From the NCBI GenBank assembly GCA_964036295.1, contig OZ038464.1, positions 802,001-866,000 of the forward strand: a stretch of 64,000 bases of DNA. Reading direction: 5' to 3'. The notes beneath the pieces were generated by a model that was not told the DNA's origin, did no database searches, and saw nothing but the letters and a program-made list of their open reading frames with translations. Position numbers and translations under genes: made by a program. The DNA comes from Plumapathes pennacea. Taxonomy: Eukaryota; Cnidaria; Anthozoa; Antipatharia; Myriopathidae. This document shows, in pieces, positions 44,800 through 63,711 of this stretch (position 1 is its first letter; each line of letters opens with the position of its first letter).

Positions 44800-47409
44800 A
44801 AGCTTGTGCATTTCAGCCACTCGTATCCCCGCACCATTCTGTGAAAACCTCATGCCTTGGGAGCAAAAAATGTTGGCAGGTATAGACAAATGTTGTAATC
44901 TTTACCGACTGGATGATGGTACAGAAATGGAGGAAGATACAATTTTAGATTTGGGGGACACATCGATTTGGGGCGAGAAGTCATCTTCTTTATCTCTCAG
45001 GAAGGCGAGAGATGGATGTAAGTTAACTTTCTTAGACATCAAGTAGCTGGGTCAACAGATCAGTTTCTAAAACCTGTAACATGAGTCATGTTATAATAAA
45101 CAACATTTGTTTTAACACTAGACTCTCATGCATGCTGAGAAGGGGAAGGGGGGGGGGGTAATTTTTTAATAATTCAAATTGCAGGGGGTGGAAATTTCAA
45201 CCTTCAGATTATTTAGAAATATATTCCTTCCCCTAAAATATATTAAAAATATAAATCTTCACTGCAAATGGTTTGAAACCAGGATTGTGAACAGTAGGTT
45301 GGTTGTGATCATCTGGGTTTGAGTAGTCTCCAGAAGGACTGTTGTTGGTGACTGACGTTTCAACTGGAAAGCTGGTACACAAACTTAGAACAGAAATCAA
45401 TCAACAGATGCCAACAAGTACCTGCCCTTACAAACGATTGATAGATGACATCAAACGCAACCGAACGAACAATAGACAAATCAACAGAACATCCACTGAC
45501 CAATAACAAAACACAACCAAGACAACTTGACCAACCATAAGCCGACAAATACGGACCAGTCACTTCAACAACCAGAGACATAAATACCGCCATCTGACAA
45601 ATACTTTCACTTGACTCTGAAGATGACCTCCACTCAGGGAGTCGAAACGTCAGTCACCACTGGAGACCACTCTAACCTGGATGATCACAACCAACCTACT
45701 ACAAATCTTCATATTGGCCTAAAACATTCACAAATGACTCTTGACATTTTGATGAGAGATGTTTTCTCAAGAACTCAAGACTTTTGTGCCAGGAGTCCTC
45801 TTGGCCCACAGCATGAGCTTTTGGTTCTCCTCCATGCACCACAGTGACACCAAAAACTTTATGATATGATGTGTGGCAGAGAGGGGTATAGGGGGGTTCA
45901 ATTAGGTGTCCTGCATTTGGATACCCTGTAACTGTACACAGCGATTCCTTCCCGTGCTCCTTCATTCGCTGCTGAATCCGCTCAACCTCGTAAGGAGCAT
46001 CAACCACAAGGTCACCTGACCCATAAACCAAATAAACTGGGCAGTTTATCTGCTCAACTGGAATGACAACAGGCGAGTCTGCATCTGTGAAGAGACAATC
46101 CTTGATGCACACATCACCATTCTCTGTTTGCTTAATTTTGCTGGGATCAAAAGTCACAAACTCCAAAGGGTTTCCTCTGTGCAGTAAGGGAGACAAATAC
46201 CGAGCGTGATCTGGCGAGACTGCAACCACAGCCTTTATGATGTCACCACGGTGTGCTGCTAAGGTCAAGGCAATCTCTGAACCCTTTGAAATGGCGAACA
46301 GTCCTATTCCATGCGGAAAAACATGAGGGTTTTGAAGAAGAATCCCAGCAGCTTCCTCAAAATACTCCAGTTCGACTTGATCCAGCATTTTTGGAAGATC
46401 TTCGTAAGCAAAGAATGCCAGGGATAGAACAGCAAAACCACGAGAAGCCAGCAATGCTGCTTTGAATTCATGCAGTCCACCAGCACTTCCCAGGAATTCC
46501 ATGACACCTGATAGGAAATAATTAAAGCAACGATGATAATTTTTAATTGTAAAGTATTTAAAAAAAGATTTAAAAGCTGGACTTGAGGTGGGGGAGGGAC
46601 TTGCACGTAAGAGTGGGGGTGGTACCTAACCCCACCGTGGGAGCTCTGGTTCACACAAACTTTCAAGTTCTCCCAAACTCCCCCTCATGTTTTTATCACA
46701 CAATGTAAACATGGTGCATGTTTCATTTTTCTTAAATCACTTTATTTGTTCATATACCTGGAAAAGGTCCGTCTCCCGGTGGAAGAAACAGTGTTCCTCG
46801 AATCCTTCCCTCTCTCACTGGAATATTCTCTTCACTCCATCCTTCATGTGCCACTTCTCAAACGTTTCGCTTGATAACGGTTCACCAACGCTCTCGTTCT
46901 CTCTTCCAAGATGCAAATAACCGTCAAACACATCAACACTCACAACGTTCGGTTTGGTGACGTCTCTCTTCACAAGCCTGATTCCTCTCTTTTGTCCTGG
47001 TGACGGTTCCATGCTCCACAACAAACCCATCGGTTCAGTTCCAGTGTAAGAACCGCCAACAGAAGGCTGAGAAGAAACAGAAACTGTGCCGTGTTCATCA
47101 GCAATGTAGTGAGCGAATGACTCAAAGCTTTCACCTTTATCTCCTGTTAACTTCGCATGAAGAGTGAGGCGTTGTTTTGGAGCTAGTCCGACAACATCTA
47201 ACTCGATCTTTTCGTCGATTAAGGATACAGCTGGTTTCACAAGTATCTTTGGCTTAGAACTTGCTGCTACTACACTCTTCGTGAAGGTGAAGGCTTGCTG
47301 TATGCTGTAAATCCTGGAAAGAGAGTTTAACCGAAGTCGACCTCCAACCAACATGGCGGCGAAAATTAGCGCTAACCCGCAGGGACTGGTCCGAGTCTGT
47401 CATATCTCC
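44800..47409. other. Segmental duplication, unit B (contains displaced copy 8)
   Basis: This matches 25690-28926. Both breakpoints can be read: similarity starts near TTTCAGCCACTC (about 44811) and ends after CTGTCATATCTCCG (47409). Unit B lacks about 650 bp present in unit A near 26105-26750. The orientation is the same as unit A and the distance about 19 kb. Confidence 0.85.
45699..47354 (-). pseudogene. Acyl-CoA thioesterase array copy 8, two 2-bp frameshifts
   Basis: Exon 1 would be 47354-46758 and exon 2 46507 to about 45730, colinear and near-identical with copy 7. In exon 1, a 2-bp insertion (GGAATATTCTC against GGAATTCTC, about 46824) turns VKRIPVREG into VKRIFQ-stop. In exon 2, a 2-bp deletion (GACATTTTG against GACATATTTTG, about 45746) replaces the YVKSHL end with 17 unrelated residues, stopping at 45699. 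The hydrolase core itself (AISKGSE, YGSGD, NAGHLIEPPYTP) is intact. It is called a pseudogene because exon 1 cannot be read through; an assembly error or alternative splicing could change that. Confidence 0.8.
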
Positions 47410-47518
47410 GTGGAAATGGAAACTGGGTCCCAGTCAGGCGAGAGCATTGCATTGTGGTCAATCGTTCAAGATGGCGGACGGACGAGGCAAGGTTGAGAGT
47501 TGAAGTAACACAGCTATC
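47355..47518. promoter_or_regulatory. CHCHD1: Shared upstream region between copy 8 and CHCHD1
   Basis: 164 bp separate the divergent ATGs. The first 55 bp comes from the duplication and the rest belongs to the CHCHD1 side. CAAGATGGCGGAC at 47467 is a YY1-like start-site motif typical of housekeeping and mitochondrial genes. Confidence 0.45.
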
Positions 47519-48985
47519 ATGGTTAACTTGAGCTTCGTTCAGCTTGGAAAGAGGCAAAACCTGATTTATGGCATAAAGAGAGCTACGGTTCCAACAAAAT
47601 TACGACCAAATCTGTTGCCGCAAAAGCAAGAGTCTGGGCGTAAGTTCACAACTTTCTGCATTTTAATGGTAACCCTTTCCCCCTGAGAGCTCAAAATACA
47701 AATTTCTCTCAACCATTCAAGAAGAACATGTATGAGTGAGGTAGTGAGAACTGATATTCAAATCAGTTGCAATCTAAAAAAGCTATCAGAAGCCAAGTAC
47801 TCCATCCCTGTATATAATGTTTTGATGACAGACGGAAGGAGATAAAATTGAACTTGATCACTCTCAGGAGTGAAAGTTTAATTCAGCTCACCATGTTTGT
47901 GAAATTCGGTGTTTTCTATTACAGAGTCAGGCTGTACCGAGCAGATGTTTCACCTTCTCGCCTGCTGGAAACGAAATGCCTACGAAGATGCTAAATGTTC
48001 TGAAGAAATCGAGAGTTTCATGAAATGTGCTGCAAAACAGGTGATTACAAAATTGCAGTTTATTAGGACATTATGGCCGTCAGTCATCTTCAATTTGGTA
48101 TCACCATCATCACCTTGTTAAAGTCATCACCATCCTTGTCATAATAAATCACCATCATCACCTTGTTAAAGTCATCACTATCCTTGTCATAATATATCAC
48201 CATCATCACCATCAACAGTTGTCATCAATCACATTGTTTATCCCTTTCACTCCCAAACTCAAAATACAGATTCTCCTGAGTGATATAGTGAGAATTGGTA
48301 TTTAAACCAACTTTTATCTGAACAAGTTATTAAAAGCCAAGTTCTCCTTTCTGTATGATGTATTTCTAGTGAAAAAACTGAAGGAGAAAATTTGTGTTGG
48401 TCACTCTCAATATCAATCATCATCCTCACCACTAGCATTAGGAAAATAACATTTTTACCACAACACACTAGTTTCTCGCTCTCTGATTGGTCGATTAACC
48501 ATGGTAAATAAGAGTCCAGACAACGATGTGACGCCAGCTGACACCAGCGTGTCACGTTTTGCAACAAAATACAGCGAAATTTTCTTGTATATTTCTAAAT
48601 AGTGTGGTAAAAAACAAATTTCCAGTGGTTTGCCGTGGTGTGGACTCTTATTTACCACGATTTACGCCATCACAAGGTCAAAATTTGTTGTGGACTCACT
48701 CGGCGAAGCGCCTCGTGAGTCCACAACATTTTGACCATGTGATGACGTAAATCGTGGTAAATAAGAGTCCACACCACGGCAAACCACTGGAAATTTATTA
48801 AATCTGCAAAAAAATAATGTACCAGTCTTGATGTTAGTTATCCATATCAAAACCCTCTAACAAGATTCTATATATATTTTTAGAAATTGGATGCCTCCAA
48901 ACCAAAAAAAGCTTGGTCTAGAGATGAAGTGAACTCCACACTTAAACATTACACACAGCATCTGAAGAGGCCCAGGAGCTACTGA
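47519..48985 (+). CDS. CHCHD1: CHCHD1 / mitochondrial ribosomal protein mS37 (three exons, 112 aa)
   Basis: Exons 47519-47639, 47925-48040 and 48884-48985 join in phases 1 and 0 to 113 codons including stop. Residues 44, 54, 65 and 75 form a twin CX9C motif (CTEQMFHLLAC, CSEEIESFMKC) of the CHCH fold. The surrounding MFHLLACWKRNAYEDAKC and FMKCAAKQ match the animal CHCHD1 pattern, as does length (about 118 aa in human). CHCHD1 is a small-subunit protein of the mitochondrial ribosome, imported through the Mia40 disulfide relay. The basic N-terminus (about 1-40) fits RNA contact. Intron 2 carries a MITE at 48455-48800. The gene is head-to-head with thioesterase copy 8. Confidence 0.88.
48455..48800. 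repeat. TTTACCACG-family MITE in CHCHD1 intron 2
   Basis: It matches 7430-7795 closely, including CACTAGTTTCTCGCTCTCTG and the hairpin whose arms meet at ACTCACTCGGCGAAGCGCC (48692-48712). No coding capacity. Confidence 0.75.
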
Positions 48986-49569
48986 GATGACAAAACCAAG
49001 AAAGAACACCAGACAATTGGAAGAACACCAAACAGCACAATATGCTTGATGAAAACAGGACTCCAAGATGGACGAATTTTTGGGTGACCCTGACTGGATA
49101 GAAGTATAACTTTATGATGTTACACTGCTGATTGTTTTATTTTGAAGTAAAACCAAACACAAATAACTTTTGCTTCTGATTGGTTGAAAGTGTTTCTTAC
49201 AGCCTCTGATCGGTGCTGTATGTGTTTTGGTTTTCCACAGTCATCCAAAAACCACTCTATTCATTCAACTAGAACACCCTGTAAGACGTACTATCATGTT
49301 TTTCCTAAACTGTAATACATTGCATAAATATGATTACAAATAAATTTTATTTCAAGTATATTATGTAAAAAAAAAGCAAGATCCATTATACACTTTCTTT
49401 TAAAAATTTCAGAACACTTTTTCATCACACCTCAGATTCACACATCATAATAATTCTCACTGCTGCTTCAAATTTAAGATGTTTAAAAATTTTTAAAAAT
49501 AATTTGGCTTATCATAATCAGCCCCACCCCCACCCCCTGACTTATCATAATCTGTTCTCAGCCTTCATG

Positions 49570-57183
<7,614 letters not shown>

Positions 57184-58087
57184 TTCGATAAAAAAAAAAA
57201 AAAGCAGCGCTCAACCGTATAACACGATGGCAATCGCCGGTAAAACAATTTCAAGTCACATGAGTGTGACGTCACAGTGTTGCCCGCCGTTTCCGATTTC
57301 AGTTTTTCCTTGTTTTGTTTTGTTTTGTTTTTGCTCGCGGGGGCCTGGGGCCCAAGCGAGCTTAAAAATGGACATTTTTATTTTTATTTATTTTTTCACA
57401 AGTCGGTAAAAATAAATAACTTGAAAAAAAACTAGACTGCGAGCAGACCCTCCTTTTCCCTAAAAAATCGTAACGGAAAGTAAGGCAAGACAGAGGGCCC
57501 CAGTTTCCGCGCGCCATACTCTTTTGCGTTGTGACTGGGCTAGCCGCAGGGTGACCTAAAAATCACTGTGTAGACATGCTGATTCTTGACATACTTGACT
57601 TGATGTAATTGACATACTGTGCAATTGTACAATGAAGTATGGGCTTGAATGATAAAATTGTGAATTATATGAAGATCTAGCATGAAATCAAGGCATAGTT
57701 TGAACCTCCTTTATTTGAAAAGCGTGAAGTGTTGTTCGATGATTTGCTCTTATTTCTCGCGCCCGTCTGTATGAAATATAAAAAAATGCATATGGACAGC
57801 TTCGTTATAGTCCCAGGAAGGTCTCCTGAAAGTTTCACGTGATTTTGAAATTAGGCCAAAAATTATTATTTTCTGAAAAAAGGGCAAAGGCTATAGATTA
57901 TGCTTTTTTCTCAAAAAATGGCCTATTTTGATTCAAAACTCCTGAAATCTTCCCGGGACTATAAACCGAGACTCTTTGCAAAACATTTGTCCTGCTAGCT
58001 AGTCTTCAGCAGAAAACAACACCTAGTTTGTCAGGCTGAGGTAGAGTACTGATGAATTTTACTGTTTGCGGCCGCGATTAAATGTCC
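57184..58087. other. Upstream region of ETNPPL
   Basis: A GTCACATGAGTGTGACGTCA stretch (57256-57275) holds an E-box and a CRE-like TGACGTCA, 73-92 bp upstream of the ETNPPL start, and is a reasonable promoter element. The remainder shows no gene. An AAAATAATAATTTTTGG-type inverted pair near 57855-57935 is noted. Confidence 0.35.
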
Positions 58088-58560
58088 TGTTTATTAATGT
58101 CAATACATTGCGAGAGCACCCAACCAAGATATTTCTCAAAATACGTTAGTTTGCGCAAATGTATGGTTATTTGTCCAAAATATAGTTTATTTTCTGCTTT
58201 CTTTTTTACGTTGCTGGCAAACACAGAGGTGAGTTCCACACTCCCAGGAAGGCAATTCAGAATATCCGTTTCCCAGCAGAGCGGTCCCGGAAAATCTCCC
58301 AGCCAGCAGCTTGATGGTGTACCACTTTGTCAGAAAATGTCAGCATTTCGAACAAAAATGTAGCCTCGATTGCACGGTGTTGCTTGTTCCCATGCCTCCA
58401 GCGATACTGAAAACGGCTATCTCTCTCCCAGCAGTCCGATTTATTACCTTTTTCCCTAGCCAGCAAAAAAGCAGATAGATCTCATGCCAGCCAGGACAGG
58501 TTGCAGTGCGGAACACATATTTTGTGGAACAGCTCCGATGGGTGCTCCTCACATTGGAAT
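58088..58560. repeat. Single-arm copy of the 15850-17520 foldback family
   Basis: It matches 16000-16440 along its length, for example TTTGTCCAAAATATAGTTTA, AATATCCGTTTCCCAGCAGA and CAGCCAGGACAGGTTGCAGT. The reverse arm is absent. It lies between ETNPPL and the forkhead gene. Confidence 0.8.
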
Positions 58561-58893
58561 CTCTTTGAACCAAGCCGCACGTAAGCGTAGCCTCCTACGC
58601 TCTGAGCTGGTCACACAAAGCACAGGAGGTTAGCGTTTTGGCGGGTGGATTGCATGGTTCTCCTGTGAACCCGAAATAACTAGAGGGTTATTTTCATTCC
58701 CATTCTCAAAGGTTTTGATTTTCCTTCACCGCTGTATAACAACGCCAAATAACTTTTTAAAAAACTGGCAATCTAGAAAGGTATAGGGGCGTGTCTAAAC
58801 AGAATGCGCTGATTGGATAGTCGGTATTCGTCAAAGATTTCGGGATCCTTAAAGATTTTTACATTCCTGTTCATCCATTCAGAGTTGTTGCCG

Positions 58894-60878
58894 ATGGATA
58901 ACATGACTTCGAAACAGTTTCAAGCAGTTTCAGTGATTGTAAGCAGTGCCTCTTTATGCCATCGCGAATCAAGCTTTGGCCCTTCAACACCAAACGGAAG
59001 GTTTTCAGATTTCAGTCACCCTGGGAAAAACCAAAAAAGTAAGCCATTTTGTTGTTGTTATCGATGCCTTTTCACGCCCTTGATACAGGCGTTTGTCATT
59101 CTTTATTCTATATTTGGCAGTTTTACGTCTTGTCCCGTTCCCTTTTCGACTCAGGTAACGTCAATTCGTGAATATCACCGAACCATTATCAATGTAAGCC
59201 ATGACATCAAACTAATTGTTACAGAAAAAAGTGTCCTCATTTTTTCTATAGCCTACTACGATTTTAGTAATCAGTGACGACTTTCTTTTTCGCAAAAAGA
59301 AATTGGACGAGAAGACTTGTATCATTGTACGCAGTATCATTTTTGTTCCTGTCAGGAATTGTTCGGTATTCGTTCTGGTAAATATTTTTTTCTTACAGTA
59401 ACGTCGACGCGGCTTTGCTTGGTTTGACGTCGCCTGAAAAACGTGAGTTTTGCTTTGTGATTTCCGTGCTTTCATGTTAACGTGCAGCGGAATTTTTGGA
59501 TGTATTCAAAGCTCAAGTTTGTATTCTTTGGTTTTGGAGCGGTATTAACGGATATTGCGGAATTTTTCGGCTTCGTCGATGTCTTGAAGATTAAATCTTT
59601 CATATGAATCATAACGAAATCCTGGGTTCTTGGAGTGGTAGCTTTCTCACAACACCAAAAATTCTTCATCTAAAATCATCTTACTATCATGCGATAGTAG
59701 CAGCATTTCCCTTATTTCGCGGAAAGACATTTTGAAACGAGTTTTAGTGCCGAAGACGTTGTCGTCGCGCGGCTTGCTTAAACCTTCGTAATTAGGCGGG
59801 AATGCAACGTCCCCTACCCAGGCCCCTCTCGGTTGCTGACGCCGCCGTCGGCTCTAAAACGTCGGTGCTTAAGTTCCCTAGTTATGCAACAACAGCTACG
59901 TCCTAATTAGTTCGAATAAAGGGCGTGTTCGCGTCTAATTGGTGGCTAATTATTTCACGGCCGCGTCCAGCTTTCACACGCTAAGTCGATCCAAGTTTGC
60001 CCTGGGTACAAGAGGTTTCTCGCTCTCAGAAGCTCTAAGCTGCGTGGCCGCCTAGCTTCCGAGAGCGAGAAACCTCTGGCATCCAGGGTAATCCAAGTTA
60101 GAAGTATGTAACTATTTGTCCACGCCCACGCAGTTTTTCATTGGTGGTTCAATAACTAGTTTGTTTCTCATTGGCCAAGACGTTGATGTGCAATTAAGCA
60201 ATTTACTTTGAGCCGAGCCGATTCGTTTACACTCTGCGACAGCGTAAAGCAATTTTGTGCGACACAAAACGCTTGTACATTCATCAACTAAACGCGCTGA
60301 TTGGATAGTCGGTATTTTACAAAGACTGTCGTCGATCCTAGTGATCTTGACCGAACCGTCTTGTTTATTTGAGGGTATCGCTTGCACGCCTTCGCTTACT
60401 GCAGCCGAATAATGCCATGTACATATGCCAATCTCTAATCCATTCAAAAATAATTCGGTTCTGTCTTATTTTACCCGTCATGTTGTGCGCCATATTTCAT
60501 TTTTAGCGACGTCAGCGAATAGCAGAACGCAGCGATATATTTCAGGATTCGTTGTCAGTTTCAATATCATATATATCAAAGTTAGAACAGAAAATACCCG
60601 CTAATCCAAACGCAACACGGTTTAGACTGCTGATAGCGGCACTAAAACCAGCTTGTTCATTTTTCTTGCTATAGATGACACTCAACCCCAAAGGAGACCG
60701 CTGCCCTTAAACGTCTACCCGAGCCTGCCCCTTACGTTTGCTGAGCAGCCCTGGCCCGTAGCTACGAATACGTCGGAAAAAAAAAATCAAGACGAAGATG
60801 CGAATGATAAGGCGACTAAGATGCCGCATAATGACAGCCATATCACAGTATGTTTATATGTTTATATATATATATATG

Positions 60879-60917
<39 letters not shown>

Positions 60918-61981
60918 TCAATCCCGAAAAGGTTGTCCAGTCTAAATATATAATTAAATATACAAATATATCTGTCACGTGACCACCTAAAACTAAGGTT
61001 TTTTAAACTGGAAACACTCCAAAGGCTCTTGGTTTTACCATTCTAATGACTAACACCCATAAAATTATATAAACATGCTGACTTACTGTATTTCTTATTT
61101 CTTGATAGATATAATTGCCTAAATATATATTTCAACTGGTTTTCGGGAATGACTGTATATATATATAAATATTCACTGCATTCAGGGTTTTCCATTTAAC
61201 AAATCCCGTATTAGTTACGGATAAAAAAAATTGTTGCACGATAAAGTACAGTAGACTAGTGGTTTTGGGCTTGCATATGTACTTGAAATAAAAACCTCTC
61301 AAATTAAAGTCAGAGAAGTAATTGATGGAAACTGCTGAAAAACGATGTTTTCTTTTTCACTAGGGCTGCATCAGAATTAGCAACGTTTTCCAGGGAAAGC
61401 AACGCCCAAGCAGTTGCACCTCGCTGGAAAACTGGGTCCAGTCATGTGACGGGAAAGAAGACGGCGCGTTTAAGAGTGGTTACGTTCAAAATCTTTGGAA
61501 AAAGACCAGTTACTCGGACTTGATCACTATGGCGATCTTGTCAAGCCCGGACAAGCGTTTGAAACTGAACGACATTTACAAGTGGTTTGACAAGAACCTT
61601 CCGTGCTTTCGGAACAAAGCGGCAAGTGGTTGGAAGGTGAGGATGAAAGTTAGGCAATCACAAAGCGAGAAACTAACCTTTCATTGTAAAATAATAAGCG
61701 GCTTAACTCTATTGTAACAGAACACGGTACGACATACCCTCTCCATCAGGACGAAATTCATGCGTTTGCCCGCGTGCCAGAAGCCTGGGCACTGCCAAAC
61801 ATACAACGGATATTGGGCCATCAACCCAGCTGCCATGCGCAAAGACCCCAGATGGCCAGGTGACATCACTAGACGAAAAAGTGCAGTGAAAAACAGTAGC
61901 GCAACACAATCTGGGTCTTTCCAAAAAAGACTCCCTAACCACCGTCCTTTGCGTGCCGAAATCCTTGATGGCCCTATTTAG
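58894..61981 (+). CDS. Divergent FoxO-like forkhead transcription factor (four exons, 283 aa)
   Basis: Exons 58894-59038, 60675-60847, 61364-61636 and 61721-61981 join in phases 1, 0 and 0 to 284 codons. The forkhead domain spans about 150-245: WKKTSYSDLITMAILSSPDK, RLKLNDIYKWFDKNLPCF, ASGWK, then NTVRHTLSIRTKFMRLP and GYWAINP. YSDLIT.AI.SSP.KRL and GWKN resemble FoxO (SYADLITKAIESS, AGWKN), and the intron falls exactly at GWK/N as in vertebrate FOXO genes. Helix 3 keeps the DNA-contacting Asn198, Arg201 and His202, but the near-invariant Asn of RHNLS is Thr203 and the LH after it is IR. The protein is short, lacks a long C-terminal activation region, and no RxRxxS/T AKT site was found in a quick look. 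The first Met could be 27 codons upstream. Confidence 0.72.
60000..60092. repeat. Palindromic MITE inside FoxO-like intron 1
   Basis: AGAGGTTTCTCGCTCTC is mirrored by GAGAGCGAGAAACCTCT about 75 bp away. The ends CCCTGGGTAC and CATCCAGGGTA pair imperfectly. Related to 51165-51270. Confidence 0.75.
60863..61170. mobile_element. (TA)n plus TIR element in FoxO-like intron 2
   Basis: A TA run ends at 60914. ACAGTCAATCCCGAAAAGG then begins an element whose other end is TTTTCGGGAATGACTGTATA (61139-61160). The TIRs are about 19-22 bp and flanked by TA runs, compatible with a Tc1/mariner-type MITE. No ORF. Confidence 0.6.
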
Positions 61982-62469
61982 GCGCGCCGAAAGGTGAAAT
62001 ATGAACTAGCAATCCCATTTGATCCACTTAGTTGACTAAGAGACTGGTTATTGTCTCATCTTTCGTGTTGGGAACCACATTCAACTTTTCTTTTGTTCCT
62101 TTACACATTTCTAGATGTAAACAAAAACATTGACTTGGCTGCGGGCATGAGTTGTGCACTAGGGTTCGAAAATAATGAGTTATTTTTACACTGAACTTTC
62201 AGCTGGCCGTATATGTAATTTTTTGAGTTTAAGAGCTTAGCGACCGAACCTCTTTGCTCATGGTGCTGGCGTCACGGCTTGAGACTGGGCCCGAATTACA
62301 GTAGCCTCGCTTCTAAGTTCTATATTTTTTGCATGATTGATTCGACGAGGGAAAAATATTGTTTTTACTCGACATATTATTTAGTATTTCTGTAGTTTTA
62401 GTTTGGTGTTGCGAATGTACACGCAATACACAAAAGCAAAACAAATTGCACACAAGGAAGTGATGGCGT

Positions 62470-62625
62470 TTCCTCGCAATGCTGATTGGTGTCTTCAAAG
62501 TAAAAGCAGTTGCAAATTACTGGCTTCTGATTGGTTGTAAGCGTTTTTTTTTACGGCTTTTGTGATTGGCGCCGTAATTACTTTGGTTTCGGTTTTTGGA
62601 AAGGCAATAAAAAGCCGCTCAAAAG
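62470..62625. repeat. Decayed MITE fragment (GTTTTCGGATGACTGTCGAAA family)
   Basis: CGCAATGCTGATTGG, CTGGCTTCTGATTGGTTGTA and TAATTACTTTGGTTTCGGTT recall the interior of 15124-15441. A similar piece is at 49130-49262. From 61982 to 63130 no gene is otherwise supported. Confidence 0.45.
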
Positions 62626-63130
62626 AAACTCAAAGTTGTAGAAAAAAATTACAGGAAAATCCTTTGCAGATAGATTGTCTTGCTATTCAGCAGCTTTTCC
62701 CATACAAATCCTTTTAATATTTCTCAAGTTTAAAAGGCGGCCAAATTTGACGTTTTGGTATGGACCAATATATGGCGTGTCTACATACTTTTATGTCCTC
62801 TCCATTTTCTGGCACTCAAAAAACCTGAGGTGACGAATTTTCAGTCACTTGGTTGCTTTGCGACCCCTGGCTTCAAAAAGGCTAGCCTACAAATACGGCC
62901 GCCTCACGTCGGGAATTGCAGGTTACAGCAAAAGGTCTGCTGGAGGTCTTTATTATACACAAACTTGTATTGAAGTATTAACTTCGTAGTGTACACTACT
63001 AAAAACCGTTGCGGCGGCAATTTTCGCATTTGATCTATTGAACCCCTACAGTGATCGCACGTAAACTAAACTATACACCAACTCACTGAAAGCTTTTATT
63101 TGAATAGCCATTTCATTTGATGGTTTAGGT

Positions 63131-63280
63131 GTTAGACGTTTTCAAGATTTATCAAATTCGCGTTTGATAACAACGCGTTTTGTTAGACGTTTTCAAGGCT
63201 GTCAAATTTGCGTTTGGCAGCAACGCGTTTTGTTAGACGTTTTCAAGGCTGTCAAATTCGCGTTTGGCAACGACGCGTTT
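63131..63280. repeat. 50-51-bp tandem repeat, three copies
   Basis: The unit starts GTTAGACGTTTTCAAGGCTG and ends AACGCGTTTT. Each unit contains a CAAATTCGCGTTTG-type inverted core. The first copy is the most diverged. Confidence 0.85.
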
Positions 63281-63504
63281 AATGCTGAATATTTTGTGCG
63301 CAAAATTATGAACACAGGTTCAGAGACATGACGTAATACTGCACGAAATGTACTGACGCTCTTTAATTTAAATAGTATCATCATTTCAGACGGCATTTAA
63401 GGCTCATGAATAGGATTTTCTTCGTTCAAAATTTAAGTCACCTCTCCTTGTGGTCTTTATGAAGTGTCTTGTCTCAGAGTACCCGAGTCCTTTGAGGGGT
63501 TGCT

Positions 63505-63711
63505 CTATAATTGTACAGTCTTGCCCGATTCACTGTCTGTATCACATTCATAATCTTCATGTAGCTTGAAAATAAACGGGTACAGCTTGAGCGGACCCGA
63601 GGTGACGCTTGAAGTCTCTCTGTCGTATTTCTGTAACAATGCCCATATATTTTCTGTGGAAAATTCCGAAAAGGGTCCGGCTGTTAAAAACTTATGAATA
63701 GGCTGACTCAA
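63505..63711 (-). other. Possible terminal exon of an unrecognised minus-strand gene
   Basis: The frame after TTGAGTCAG (about 63703) reads PIHKFLTAGPFSEFSTENIW and ALLQKYDRETSSVTSGPLKL, ending SESGKTVQL. The composition is protein-like and acidic at the end. A stop lies just upstream (63726), so it would need a splice acceptor, and the pyrimidine tract is weak. Any upstream exons would be right of the window. Confidence 0.3.

Noticed and set aside
58813-58893. 27 extra codons upstream of the forkhead gene start
   Set aside because: In frame but hydrophobic and unlike the rest; the Met at 58894 was preferred, with the longer start left possible.
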